64,000 nucleotides of DNA, from assembly GCA_032358255.1 (NCBI GenBank), contig JAULBX010015202.1, positions 29,391-93,390 of the forward strand. The letters run 5' to 3'. Of the stretch, positions 33,528 through 46,300 are shown one piece after another. Within the stretch, counting starts at the first letter, position 1, and the number at the start of each line of letters is the position of its first letter. The stretch comes from Heterotrichella gracilis (Eukaryota > Sar > Xanthophyceae > Tribonematales > Xanthonemataceae). The notes beneath the pieces are model-generated. The model ran no database searches, was not told the DNA's origin, and was given only the letters and a program-made list of their open reading frames with translations. The position numbers were made by a program, and so were the translations under genes.

Positions 33528-36500
33528 TAGGATATACACCGATGCTTAATTCTGCATCATCCCTTGTAAACGCTGTGGCAGCTGAAACTTGCGCAAACAA
33601 GAGCCAGTTTCCAGACAACCTTGGCCTGCGAACACGGTAGGCAGAACGCCAAAGCTGAGCACACTTGGTGCCAGATAATGTGTCAAAGAATCGGCGCAGA
33701 CCAACCAAAAATACAGTTGGTTTACACCAAGGACCTGCATCCTGTATATGACGTATGTCAAAACGGGCATGGCAAGGAGTTTTACGACGACAAGGTTGTG
33801 TCAATGATGTGCACAGGTGGCTCAAGGTGGATCAGGGGCAATGACATGACTCGCTGAGCAGTACATGGTGAGGGCATGGTGACCGGGAAACGCTTTCAAG
33901 GGCCGTGCCGGGCGACAAGGAAGGGGTAGTGAGACATCCAAGAGGGCTGTGGAGAACGGCTTGCGCGTTGCGTTGCTTGCAAGGTTACATACAATGCCGT
34001 GGGAACAGGTGTGTACGTGGCGTGTACCGGACTCACCCTTGCCCTACCACAGCACCAAGGCACAGCGCAGTGTAAAACAGTCGTCAGCTGAAGCAAGCGA
34101 GGTAGCAGGTTGTCTACAAAAAAAGGACTACAGGCAGTCATGATGCAAGTGCTCATCGATCTTGGGCAACAGCCTAGTCTAGGTTGGCTGGCGTTGGTAC
34201 CGGTCTCAGCCCTTGGTGAGATCGGCGGCTTCCTGGGGGGCTTCCTGGGCCATCGTGTCAACCCCATATTTCAGTCATCCTTGACAGGGGCCCACAAACC
34301 CTGCAACCTCGATATGGGTGGACATTTGGGTGGCCGGTTACATCAGGGCAGTTTAATAAGCCCGACTTTTGCAGCTGCAATATGTAATGGGGACCCTCTG
34401 ATTGACGATCGGGCTGTTTAAAAGGGACCCAGGAGTATTCCTGCCCCTGCCATTGGGTTTCCATTTCCGAGGGCCCTTGGCAAAGGGCTCCCCAAACTGG
34501 TCCCAAAGATGGGCTTTGGGTCCACGTGCCCGCCGCCAATTTCGGCAAATATGGCCCGCCTAATCACCGCCGTCTTGATACTCGTGTGCCTACCCTTCAG
34601 TTGCCACCGTTGTCCCACCGAAACGTGCGGCCGGACCGCCGTGCTTACCGGCGGTGATCACCGGGACAGTGTGCGGATTGGTCATCATAAATGACGTGGT
34701 TAACCCGAGAGTAATCACGTCATGACGCGTCATTGGCTCTGAAAAGTGTTACCCAGAGGCAGGCGTGTGACGCGCGCGTGAGTATACTGGTACAACGTCA
34801 AAACGAAGATATCCAGGTTGCATGGAAAGCAAAACCTGAACATTGGCTTGCTTGGCAATACCGAGGTTGCTGCTTTCATTCACCATCCAGGAATGTGGAT
34901 CCAAGCGGACGCGCGAGTGGGTCGAGGGTGCCCAGGGTGGCGGCCACGATGGCGACGTGTGACTAAGGTCAGCCTGGACAACCCTGCCTTGCGGGGGCGC
35001 CCGGCGATGATTGCCAATGCCAACACCGCTGTCGAACGCTGGAGTTCCTCGAGGGTCGGAAGAGTCCAGACAGGTAGGCCTTCTGTGGGCACTGTCAATA
35101 TGGGGGTGTCTGGTACCTGGTGAAAGACGATCCGTACCAGATTGGTCGTCGACGTCAAAAGTTTTGCCAACGCTGACCAGCTGATGCTGGTCTTACAAGC
35201 AGCAAGTCTGCACTGTGCACGTGCTAGCGACGTCACAGTTGGGTTGGCGCACCCTTGAAGCTACCGCCTTGCGTACACCCCAGAGTAAGGGTGGTGTGTC
35301 CCGCTGCACATGTACCACTTTCTACTTGTTTTTCCTCTAGGCTATGCACCACCAGCAGGGAAGGCCCCCCCGAGACACAGGAGGAAAATGGAACACTGGT
35401 ATGACTACTTTTGCGGGGGTTGGCAGGCTTTCGTTTTTAGTTTTCTGATGGGCGGTCATATCGATATCTCTTTGAACCATGGTACCAAAGTTCTGTTCAA
35501 AAGCTGCAGGAAAGGAGTATTGTCAAGGGGTTATTAGGGTTGGACACTCGCTGATATGCATAGAATTACCCAGTAGAAGGTGTCTCTTAGCCAATGCATG
35601 TCAACCCTTCAAATTTCCACATGCCATGTGCAATGGCTGCATATGCAGGGCAGACAGCTGGGGGTGTCGTTGCTCCAGTAATCCCTAGTTGTGCTATGGG
35701 TAAGTCCTCCAAAATTATTCTGCCTGTGTATTTGCAGGTCCTTGGCGCTGGTACTGGGAGGAAATGCCCTATCGCCAAGCTTGCATAGCTTGCCTGGGTA
35801 CCAAAGCTGTGCGGATGGAACTCCCCTCCCGAGTATCCCGAGGAGCTGACACCCCCCAGCCGTCACCACAGCAGCAGTGGTTCCTCTGCGGCCTGGGTTC
35901 GTCTGACACGTAAGTGAAGTGCACCGCATGCACTACAGTGCATTTGATACTGTGTGTGCCTACCATTTAAATTGCATTACTAGGCATGCCGTGTGCCTTC
36001 TATAGGTTTAGCTACGGAACCCGTGCTGCATATGCAGTACTTGTCATGCAAAGTCTTCATAAATTTTGAGTTATAAATGTTCTTTCCCTTTACACCCTCA
36101 ATGCTTCTGAACGCATTTGAATAGAAATATTTAGCAGTTTTTTGTTGGGAAGGCAAGGTATGCAAATGGCGTACTGTTTAACAGCGCTTGCGCCACTTGC
36201 GCCACCAGGTTCACAATGTGTGCAAAAGGCTTGCCATGTAAGCAATGCATGCTTCATTGTGAGAATGGTATCCTTGGTCTGGTTTCTGATGGGTCCGAGT
36301 AGGTAAAAGTAGGTACATGTAATATTCCCCGTTTGCTTGTTCTTGCACACCGTGATCAGCGGTTATTATATAATATTATGGTTGTCAAGACATCGGTTGA
36401 TGACGTAGATGGCTGCAACCCAATCTTCCCCCATGAGAAGCTCTTTGGCTCTTCCCCGATTATAAGTATATAGGTGCACTTGGCGATGCCATCGGGATGC

Positions 36501-36560
36501 CGTCAATACCACTGCAGCCCCGTCCGTCTGCCTATCCACCTAAGTAACCTAACTTACCGT
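33528..36560. other. Start of gene-poor tract; no supported gene
   Basis: This begins with the upstream region of the AP2 gene (start at 33527), so the first few hundred bases should include its promoter. I see only short open frames with no family resemblance. A promoter-like cluster at 34677-34736 is listed separately. From about 35940 to 36420 the sequence is AT-rich. Confidence 0.4.
34677..34736. promoter_or_regulatory. Cluster of TGACGT/ACGTCA and CCAAT-type boxes
   Basis: Within 60 bases there are ATTGG (34677-34681), TGACGT (34692-34697), ACGTCA (34717-34722), TGACGC (34723-34728) and ATTGG (34732-34736). TGACGT/ACGTCA is the core of bZIP (CREB/TGA-type) sites and ATTGG is an inverted CCAAT box. 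No gene is recognised next to it. Confidence 0.3.
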
Positions 36561-38097
36561 ACTTACTGACCTGTGTCACCCGCACCCAGGCAGCTTGCTA
36601 ACCATCACGGCAACAGGCAGCATGCTAACCAACATGGCATAGCAGCAGCAACAGCAGGGCCTGTGCAACGCCTCTTGTATCCCACATGGCAGGAACCTAC
36701 TGTCACCAGCACTGCACTGCAGCGCTGCTCCTCCAGGCATGGTGGCACGGGCTACACGTGCACGGGCGGAGCGTGCAGACGCGTAAGACGAGGGCCTTGT
36801 AGGAGCCAGGGGCCGCGGGGCGCACCCAGGGGCTACCGTTCCTACCTTGACTACCTGGGCCGGGCACTGCACTGAGTGCAGGTACGCTATCATGTATATC
36901 ATGGGTAATTTACAAGTGGGGAACATTGGTACATTGGGATAGTACTAGTGGTAAATGAAAACAGATAGCATTTTATAAATTAGATACACTGGTTGCACTG
37001 GTTTACGTTCTTCCTGGCTGTTTACCTCACACAAAATTGGCGCTGAAATATAGTACACGCGCATCAAATGCATTTCTCATTTGAGGATGTTTGTTAGTTT
37101 TGAATGTATGTTTCCCTGTTGTAATTTTTGTAGTGGTTTTAAACATACAAGTGTTTCCCTACAAAATACATATTTGATCACACGCACCCAGTCTCGCCAG
37201 TCACGCGGTCAAGTGCAGTAGACACGCTCAGCATGTACAGGTTTGATTTTTCTCCGTCACGTGTTGGCTCCCTGACTAGCCTGACAGCAAAAAAAAAAAA
37301 AAAAATCTTAATTGTTTGTAGCTCTCTGCGTGTGCAACTGCTGCCCAACACCCTGCGCCAGGATACGTCACAGGATTAGCCAGGAAATTGTGCAGCGTCT
37401 ACCAGCCAGTATTTTCTGCAGCGCCTGCAGTACCGGCTAATGCACAACGCCAGGTACTCCAGATGGCCCTAGATTTATTTATCTGTGTTGCCTGGCCGCT
37501 GCAGTAGTCGTGGCAGGATTTCTGTAGGGCCTAGACCCTGCCCAGTATATATGGACTTCATACTGTGTATTTTAATAATTTTATTTATGCTTACAAGCAT
37601 GCGCTTAGCCTCGGATTAATCAAGTCCTGTTTGCTGTGCTGCACATGAAATTTGATTTATTCTACTTATCCCACCCCGAGTCGAGTCAGCCAATTGAAGA
37701 AGACAGCTGGTTGACTGTACTAAAACGGTTTGTAGTATTTTCAAGGTATTCGCTGCACGAGTAAATTTTCTACAATTTCCTTTATCATTTTGAAGAGGTT
37801 TTACTGTAACTACTGTGCCGCTGTAGTACCTGTAGCCGCTGGGCACACATAAACTTTACAGCTAAGCCCATGCCAGTACGTAACGCTTGCATGTGAACCT
37901 TTGTGACAAGGTAAGAAAAAAAAATGTATGTAGGTTGTTTTTGTATGTCTGACACGCATCCTAGCCCATTTTGTTTACTACCTGGGACTACGGTACATAA
38001 CCACTACAACGACCACATGGTCTGCCAGGCATGGTCAAGAGATGTGGCCCACTGGCGACGCTTTGTAAGATATAAACCCTTTGGAAGTGTACTGCAT
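36561..38097. other. Gene-poor, partly AT-rich; poly(A) tract
   Basis: There is no supported gene. An exon-like open frame at 36591-36875, preceded by CACCCAG, has no start codon. A run of 18 A residues at about 37289-37306 could be the tail of an old retroposed copy. 36940-37200 and 37540-37900 are AT-rich. Confidence 0.35.
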
Positions 38098-39095
38098 CGC
38101 TCTAAATTGCTCCCCCTGTGGCCTGCAGGTGCGCCCCGCCTGCACGCTGCAGTAGCTGCAGCCTGTGCAGCCCTCCCCCCAACAGACCCCCTTGCCGCTC
38201 CCGCCCACATCGCCTGCCTCCGCCCCTACACCACCTGTGTCTACACCCCCTGGCGCCCAGCGACCCCAAGGTGCACATCCAGGCGCTGCCAGCTGCTCCA
38301 CACGCACATGTACATGCCTGGCGGGCATGTGGCTGTGCCTGTGCTGATGCGCCACATGTGGGAATACACGGTGTACATGGAGTACATGGAGTACATGCAC
38401 GCCCTGCCGTCAAGTGTGGCCTGGTATGCCTGGCATCAGCTGGCTACTCCCTAACTCCCCTCCCAGGGGGCACCAGGTAGGACTAGTACTAGTAAGGAAG
38501 ATGTATACATGTAGTATGTGCCACAGCTGCCCTCCACGAGTGTGAACTGACTGCACTAATAGCCACTAGGGCCTGTACTGCCTATACTGCCAGTGTTCAG
38601 CTGGCGGTGCTTTGTCAGAAGTAGGCTGTAGTAAGTGTACTGCCTGGCTCTAAATTGCTACCCTCATGCCCTGCAGATGCGTCCCGCCTCCACGTTGCAG
38701 CCTGTGCAGCTGGTGGAGCGCTCCCCCCGTCAGACCCCCTTCCCGCTCCCAGCACGCGTCGCCTGCCTACGCCCCTACACTACCTGTGTCTACTATGTCT
38801 ACACCCCCTGGCGGCCACCGACCCCATGGCGGCCAAGGTGCACATCAGGCGTTGCCCAACCTGCTCCACGTGCTGGCTAGCCACACCGCCAGATGTGGCC
38901 TGGTGTACCAGCTGGGCCTGGCCTGCAGCTGGCTACTCTCTCCATACTTCCCTCCCATGAGGCACCAGGTAGGTCTAGTACCAATTATGGAAGTTGCAGT
39001 ACGTGTAGTGTGCTAAGTGCGCGCTACAGCCACAATTGCCCTCCACAGTGCGCACTGACTGCACTAGTTACACTAGTGGCCTGCAGTGCCACTAA
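38098..39095 (+). repeat. Tandemly duplicated exon-like unit (about 450-490 bp, two copies)
   Basis: Copy 1 spans about 38098-38590 and copy 2 about 38648-39095. Both start CTCTAAATTGCT, carry an acceptor-like CCTGCAG, share a GC-rich core (CGCCTGCCTNCGCCCCTACA, CTACACCCCCTGGCG, AAGGTGCACATC), and end in GGCACCAG then GTAGG, a good donor. In the core the length differences between copies are multiples of three (6, 9, 9 and 9 bases by eye), as expected for diverged coding exons. The GC-rich sequence leaves more than one frame open and I recognise no family. Confidence 0.6.
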
Positions 39096-39414
39096 ATATC
39101 TGGAATGCGATGCCGTCCGTTGTACACTAGATTATTTGCAGTGGCCACAGGCAACTTACCCTAGCACAGGCAGGCCTCCAGGCCTGGAGGGCGTGTTGCC
39201 ATACTTTGGTATGCTAGGGGTACTATCGTGCGCAAGCATGCTCTAGAGCTAGGGTGGTGGGCCGCCTAGCCGCCCTAGATCTGGAGCTTGCTGATGACAT
39301 GTGCACACCACGCTGATGACATGTATCACACCACTTGAGCATTTATAGTATAAGCTTTGGAGCGTAATTAACGCTTGGGTGGCGTCATACATGGCGTGGT
39401 GTGCGCACAGATCT

Positions 39415-39437
39415 GATCAGCTGATCAGCTAATCAGC
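39415..39437. repeat. GATCAGCT short tandem repeat
   Basis: CTGATCAGCTGATCAGCTAATCAGCT: three near-perfect 8-9-base units, self-complementary. Confidence 0.8.
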
Positions 39438-39629
39438 TGTGTGTGTGTAGATTGCGGCAGGTACCATACCCCCCTGTGCCACCTGTGTTACCCCTGTGTG
39501 TGGCAGGTGCCATGGCCCCCTGTGCCACCTGCAGGCAGCAGTGTGTGCACAAGGAGCAGAGTATGTTGGGGTGGCAGAGTTGTGCTTGTAATTTAAAGCT
39601 GCACACTAGTTTTATTATTAATTAACTTA

Positions 39630-39693
39630 AGTTTCTACCACATGCCATGGCATGGCAATATTGTGAAGTTTCTACCACATGCCATGGCATGGC
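39630..39693. repeat. 27-bp direct repeat with internal palindrome
   Basis: AGTTTCTACCACATGCCATGGCATGGC occurs at 39630-39656 and identically at 39667-39693, ten bases apart. Each copy contains the palindrome CATGCCATGGCATG. Confidence 0.95.
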
Positions 39694-42600
39694 CTGGGCC
39701 CGTAGAATTAGCAGAATACTCCTCGCACTACGTGGGTGTAGCATGTGGTGAGCTGTACGTGTAGTACGTGTGATGGCTGTGCTTTTATCTCTTTTACCAC
39801 GATTACCACAAGGCGTTGACGTTACCTGTAGCTAATGTAGCCCATCATACATGAGCTGGCAACTGCTGCGCAAGACTGGCATCATACACACCAGCGGGTC
39901 TAGTGATCAAGCATCCGCCCTGCCCCACAACCACCCCAATGCAATTCCCTTGCTCCAGCTGATGTATGTACTGTCTGTGCTGTGTGGCAGGAATGCAATT
40001 GGAGGCGGGATGTGGCGGCGGGATGGCAGCGGTCCCCACATGGCGATGGGCGGTCCTCCTAGCCCCCAGGGTATCCGATGACGCATTCAAGATGTACGTG
40101 ACAGATCAGGTGCGCTGCAGGGTGTACAGGGTGCGGCTCTCACTTGTGCTGAGATGCGTGTGCCTGGCATCCACCCAGATAAGGGCATCCAGTGCATCTA
40201 GGGTGCGCCTGGTGCGCATGGCGGGCATCTGACCATTCCCTTGCAGGAATAGCAGCCATCCAGGCGCATGCTAATCAAGGCTGTGGATCCTTATGTGTCC
40301 CTGCCCACAGCTGTGTGTACTGTGGTACGGATTGGGCTCATATCCCTCGCAGTGTGGTTGCACTATGGTGTGCATATGCATGGTATCCACGTCCCACCTG
40401 GTGCATCTGGCCATGACCTACACGTTGTCATGCCATGCAGGTGTGCATGCTGTCTGTAGCTACCATGACTGTGCACGCTTTACGGTACACTAGGGTGTAT
40501 TACAGTGCCTTGGTAGCTCTGTACCAGGCAAATGTACCTATGGGCGCGGCATGTGCAGTGAAGCTTGTGTGGTAGCATAGCTATGCATAGGCAGCACAGG
40601 CAGCATGCTGGTGTGGTATATGTGGTAGCACAGGTAGCACAGGTGGGGTAGGTGCGCACCTGTGTGCCTATTTTGCCAACCACGTGTGCGCACATGCAAG
40701 GAGTGATTGATGGGCAGGCACACTGTACATAGCTGACATAGTTTTTGAACCTTTGCCTGGACCTATTTTAATTAGTTATTGATATAAAATTCCAGTAGTT
40801 ACTAGGACATGGCAGTCACATCCAGGTAATTCAAGGAGCCCCGGGTGGTAAGGTTGCAGTTTTTATATAATTTATTTTCACCATATTTTTATTTATTTAC
40901 TGTGATTATGAGTATTTTGATTGTTTTTAATCATTTTTTGTTTTTATGCATTTTCTTTTTCATGCACTCATTTATGTGATGCTTGTTTTCTCTATTTTCG
41001 CCTCCCAAGCAGGACAGGACACTGCAGACAGCCTACACACACTGCAGCCCCCCTTCAGAACCCTCACTCTTCACTTCTACCGCCATGCTCAACACTCTTT
41101 CCTAGCTGCTCCTGTCAACTATGTCAACTCCCACCAACGCCTCCCCCCCTTCCCCCCTCGCCAGGCGCCGGCGGTGCCCATATCATTGCAATGGTGCAGC
41201 CAGGAGTGGCCACCAAGCCGCAAGTCGCCCCATGGCCTCATCACCTGCGCCAACGTCAAGAGCAGTGCCCCCCTTCCCCCCTCTCTCGGACACGCGTCAC
41301 CTAGGTCTGCCAGAGTGGGTGTGCTGCAAAGGTGCGCTAGAGCTAGGTGCTTGGCCGGGAGATCACTAGAGTTGTAATGGGAGTACTAGGCTAGCTAGGC
41401 GGGCGTAGTGGGCACATGCACATGGGCCATAGTGTAGCCCTGTCGCTGACGAGTACACATGTGGTCCATGCCTTTCTTGCCTGACTAGCCACCAGTTACA
41501 CCAGCTGGTGGCTAGCAGCAGCAGGTGTATTTCCAGCAGGTGGCTGCACCGCCTACATAACCTACACCACCATGTTGAGCATGTCAAGTCTAGCTGGATC
41601 AAGCACGTCCAGAGGTACCCTACTGGCACCATTGGTCGCCAGGGTGTGCTAGGGCTGACCCGCACTAGTAGAGCTAGTAGAGCTGTTGCCGGAGCCACTG
41701 GTGTGATGCAGAGTGGCGCTCAGCTGATCACATGTGTTGCTGTGCACACGCACATGCACATGTCCGTGGTGCCTGTGGTTCCTGTCTATCCTGCCCAGGT
41801 AGGCCAGGTGGGTGCATATGTAGCTATATTACCTATATATAGGGTATGGGTGCGTAGCGACTTCTGTGGTTGCTTAGGTTGCTGTGGTGTGTGGGGGAGG
41901 TAGGGGGCGCACTGGACTAGGTGGATGAGCAGTATTTAGCGGGTAGCGAGCGGGTACCTGCTGTGTAAGCAGTGGCCACAGTGCCGCTGCCACTGCCTGT
42001 GTAGCCTACACATGTCATGTTTGGGCCCAGCGAAATAGTCGGCAGGTGGTGGGCGGCCTAGTGGGCCCAGGATGTGTACAATAGGTGGGTGGCCCCCAGC
42101 ATGTGGTACTAGTGTAACAAGTGGCACCAGTGGTGCCTGAACCCTGCGTTGCTGCATGCGCTACACACTTGCCTACGCTAGGTAGCTCACACACTGGCCT
42201 TCAATGTAGCCTGGCCTCCAGGCCAGGTCCACACGCGTGGTGCGCTTGGCGCACCCCCCTGCCCCTGGGGGCCCTGCATGTGTAGTGTGGTTCATGTGTG
42301 GTTCATGTATGGGGATACGTTGGATACGTAGGTTGAATGGCCAGGATTGTGCAGTGCAGATAGTGCAGGTGTTTGTGTATGTGTGTAGACTATCTATATT
42401 TAGACACGATGCCAGCCTGGGGTGGGGCGTATATGTACAGCATCTGTCTAGGGGCGCCAATGGGACAGTGTGCTGTGGTGTATGTGTGGGGCCGTGTAGG
42501 GCGTGTGCCTTCCTAGTGCTGCCTATGCCACCTGACGGGCTTGTGTCGGGGCATGCACCCCTGGTAAGGGTGCACCCCACCTATATAATGTGTAGGTATG

Positions 42601-43237
42601 AGTACCGCCATCAAAAGTAACGGCCACCAGTAACACGTTTGCTTCCTGCTTACCGTCACATTGCTCCCCACCTGCAGGTTATCTAGCTAGGACAGCGGCA
42701 CCATGTACCCTAGAGACTTGAAGGAATCCAGGGTGGGGTAGTCCCTTGGGGGCCGTGTGCGCCAGCAATGTACGCAACATAGCTGGCAAGCATGTGCTGC
42801 CCGATGGCTGTGCAGCGCTGGGCCGAGCGAGGCCCTGATGGCTGGTCAGTGGAGTCAGGGCGGGTGCAGGTGCGACAGGGGCGTGTGGGTGGGGGTGTGT
42901 ATACTGTAGATTTAGACATGGTGCCCCTCAAGCAATGCGCAGGCAAGGTAGACTGGCTCCCAGGGGTGGAGCCCAATAGGAAGCTTCCTTGGGGCTTTTC
43001 TGGTACAAGTAGGTCAGGAGTGGTAGCCTCCTACAGTAAGTACAGCGGTAGTAGCGGGCGCAAGTAAGGCAAGGCCTAGGCCTGTGCTAGCGCTTTCTTA
43101 GCAGGCGCCATCAGGTGCGCTTGGCATTTTCCAGGCATGTTGCACAACGTGGGGGGTTGCCCATGTACAGGCACAGCACTCATTTGAAACACCACAAGGA
43201 GCCTCCGAGCACCCCCAGGGCGCCCCAGCCCCGGAGC

Positions 43238-43321
43238 CGCCCTTTGAGAAAACAAAAGCAATTTGTTCCAGCGAGGCACCATTTGAGAGAACAAAAGCAA
43301 TTTGTTCCAGCGAGGCACCAT
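43238..43321. repeat. 41-42-bp tandem repeat, two units
   Basis: GAGAAAACAAAAGCAATTTG then TTCCAGCGAGGCACCAT, repeated immediately with a single-base change (GAGAGAACAAAAGC). Confidence 0.95.
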
Positions 43322-46300
43322 GTCACTGTACGCTCATTACCCAAATTTATTTATTTATTTGTTGTTAATTTAAAATCCAATTTAGCCAAATATTGCTATT
43401 TTTCCAAGTCTTTGCCCAGCACCTGTGCGCAGCAGCAGCAGGCACCTCCATTACCTCCAATTAGTTAAACCCTGGCAGAACAACCCATGTATGTGCAAGC
43501 AGCACCAGTCGTGCACTACATGGACCCTCCCCTGCCCTTGCGAATACTTAATATGTTTTTGCACAAAGCAAAAATGCACCGCATGCGCTGATCATATGAT
43601 GCATGTTCCTATAGTATACTGCTGGCGCCAGCTGGCCTCGTCCCCCGGCTGGTGTGGGCATTTGCGCCAAACTATGAGAACTTCACTCCAGTCACTGACC
43701 ATGATCACCTGGCTCTTAAGCTACCCTGACTGAGTAGACTGAGCCACAAGCTAAGTATATTCCCCTACCCTTGCAGGCCACTGCCAGTCCAGGGTACCGC
43801 CGGGCGCAGCTAGCGCAGCGGGGATGCACGTGGCGGGGCAGGAGGGCTAGGGCCCATACCGGCGTGGCCCAAACACTACCTGAGAGGGCGGCCCACGAGG
43901 GGTATGCAGCGGGGGCGCTGCGTCTGCCGCATCTGTGTGCGCTATGTGCGCTGGCGAGCTGGCGTGCGTGGCGCTGCACGCGCAACACGAGGGTGCGGCT
44001 GGTGAGGTGTGTCATTGGGAGACGTGGGTAGTGGTGGGGTGGTTTGGCTGGGGACGGTGGCAAGCTTGCTATTCTTGAGCGCACACGGGTGGCCCAAGGC
44101 CTCCGCCCGGGGGTTGCGTAGGGGCGCCGGCGCTGCAAAAATTTCCAAGTTTATCGTTTAAATTTCTTGCACCCCGCAGACTATATCCCAGAAATTCAAG
44201 TAAATGGGAGAAAAATAGCACTGCAATCATTTGTGTCCATGGCGTGTGGTTTGCTGGGCATGTGGCAGTGACAAATACCTTACGTAATTTGTGATAATTT
44301 AAATGGTATTTGTTTTTGGGAAACGTCCATTTTTTTGGGTTGACCAGTTACCCTTTTAATAGCCTCTACGTGCACTTGCAGGGTTCTTGTTGCAGAGGGT
44401 CGTGATTTTTAAGGGGTTTGCCCCGTTTCACATACGCATGCATATAAATGTCATCACATGCATGCATATGGCGCATGCGCTCATGTGGCTGCACAGTCCG
44501 ACTGAGGCACACTGGCGCAGGGCGCTGCTGCCACTGCCACGTTGCTGACACGTCAGTGCCTGCTAGTTTCCTTCCACCAACGGTTGTTGCAGCCTGTTAG
44601 GGCGCTTCCATCTGCGCTAAGGGGGCGCTGCCTGTAGTTCAGGCGGCCAGGCGTGTACTCCTGGCAACTTTTTCAAACGCCTGGTGGCGAAGGCGCTCCT
44701 GTGCAGCCACCTTGCGAGGGTGTAGGGGTGTAGCGTGCCCCAATGGGCCTCCCCAGGGGATGGAACCAGCGCAGGGCATGTGGACGAGGTGGCCTAGGGT
44801 TTGCGCGGAGGTGGACAGTTGAGTGGTACCCTGGTGCTGCTTGGCCGCCTGCCAGCCTGGCGTACCAGGACAAATACCCTCCTAGGGTGTACCTCCGCTT
44901 GCCAGGCAGTCATACCAGCGTATGGGCTCATCTGCTGGTACAACTGTCTGGTACAGGTCAGGGCAAGGGGGTTGCAGTCGCCCACAGGGCCCAACCACGC
45001 GTCCAGGCAGCAACAGCTAATAAAAGTACGGTCTTTTTCGCCTAGGGAGGCTTGCCAGTGGGATGTGGGGGTGCGGGTGATTGGAAGCATATGCATGCAT
45101 ATGTCTGTGCCATGGATGGGTGCATGCGGTCGTTCCTGGCCTGGTGGGCTTGCCTGGCTGCATAGAGATCAGGAGGGGTGATGTAGGGGCTGGTGGTGTG
45201 GGTAGCAGTGGTTCACACGTCCACCCAGAAGCCATGGCCCTTCGCCCCCAGCCCTAGAGGGGTTGCAGCGCTGGTTGGGGGGGTTCAGGGGTAGAGGGAG
45301 GCAGTGCTAGGGGGCTTCAGGGCCAAGTTGGACTGGACTAGTGGGCGCTGGCTGGCACTGGCAGTCAGTGGCAGCCAGAGCCTCAAAGCCTAAATTGAAA
45401 TGATTTATGAAAAAAATAAACATAGTCTTACAAGCCATGGCCAGGCAACACACACCACAGGCCTGGGGCTAACAAGCAGTATGGCTATGTACGCCGCCCT
45501 CCTTGGCCTGCCTCCCTCCCTGGCCCACACTGTGCAGCACCCGGGCAGGGGCCTGGGGCGTCTGGTGCCAGCCCTTGGAAACCCTCGCTGGCAGTTGCGG
45601 TGCATGGCGGGCGTAGCTGGCGCCACGGCTACTGTGGATAGGTCTCCTGGGGACCGCCACCTTCCCCACAGCCACATGACGCGCTGTATGACAGCGACCA
45701 CAGCCGTTCAGCTCGCAGCCGGTTGTGGCATCACCCATGGCGCACCACAGCACCACAGCAGCCATACAGTGCAGTGCAACATGGACAGCCAGAGCCATGT
45801 GCGGCCTGGCGCCAGCCTCACAGAACCACCTGCGATACCTGCAACCACGTGCGCAAGGCAGCACTAGCTGCCCACTAGCCAGTGGCCCCGCATGCACCCC
45901 AGCAGCCGATGATGACACAGGGGCCACCCATATGTAAGGGCGGAAGGACGCAGCCAGCCTTGGCGTGCATCGGCAGGGGCACTCATGTGGCAGGGTACGC
46001 AGGGCACTGCTAAGGCTCAGAGGGGACCCTGCGCCAAGCATATATAAGCATGTACGATATATAAATATGCCAGAGACTGTCCTTGGCCTACAGTAGATCG
46101 ATTCCGGGTGTGCGCTAGCCATGGGGTGACACCCGCAATCCTAGGCCTGACCACGCACTCTACATGGACAAGAAGAGCCGCTAGGCACGTAGGAGGCCAA
46201 CCCCGTGGGGCAGCTAGCCACGGGCTACTCTGTATGCTATCCTCCACATACCTTTAGTATACCGATACTTGGCTGAGTGAGTATTTAGCTCAGAGTTTGC

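Larger units (their letters stand above)
39096..43235. other. Gene-poor tract with exon-like fragments
   Basis: Several short GC-richer stretches bounded by CAG and GT sites are scattered here. Examples are 39990-40110 (AVLLAPRVSDDAFKMYVTDQ then GTGCGC), 40265-40459 (KAVDPYVSLPTAVCTVVRIG) and 41540-41800. None has a start codon in context or a recognisable domain, and I could not join them in consistent phase. They may be exons of an unfamiliar gene or remnants. Confidence 0.3.
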
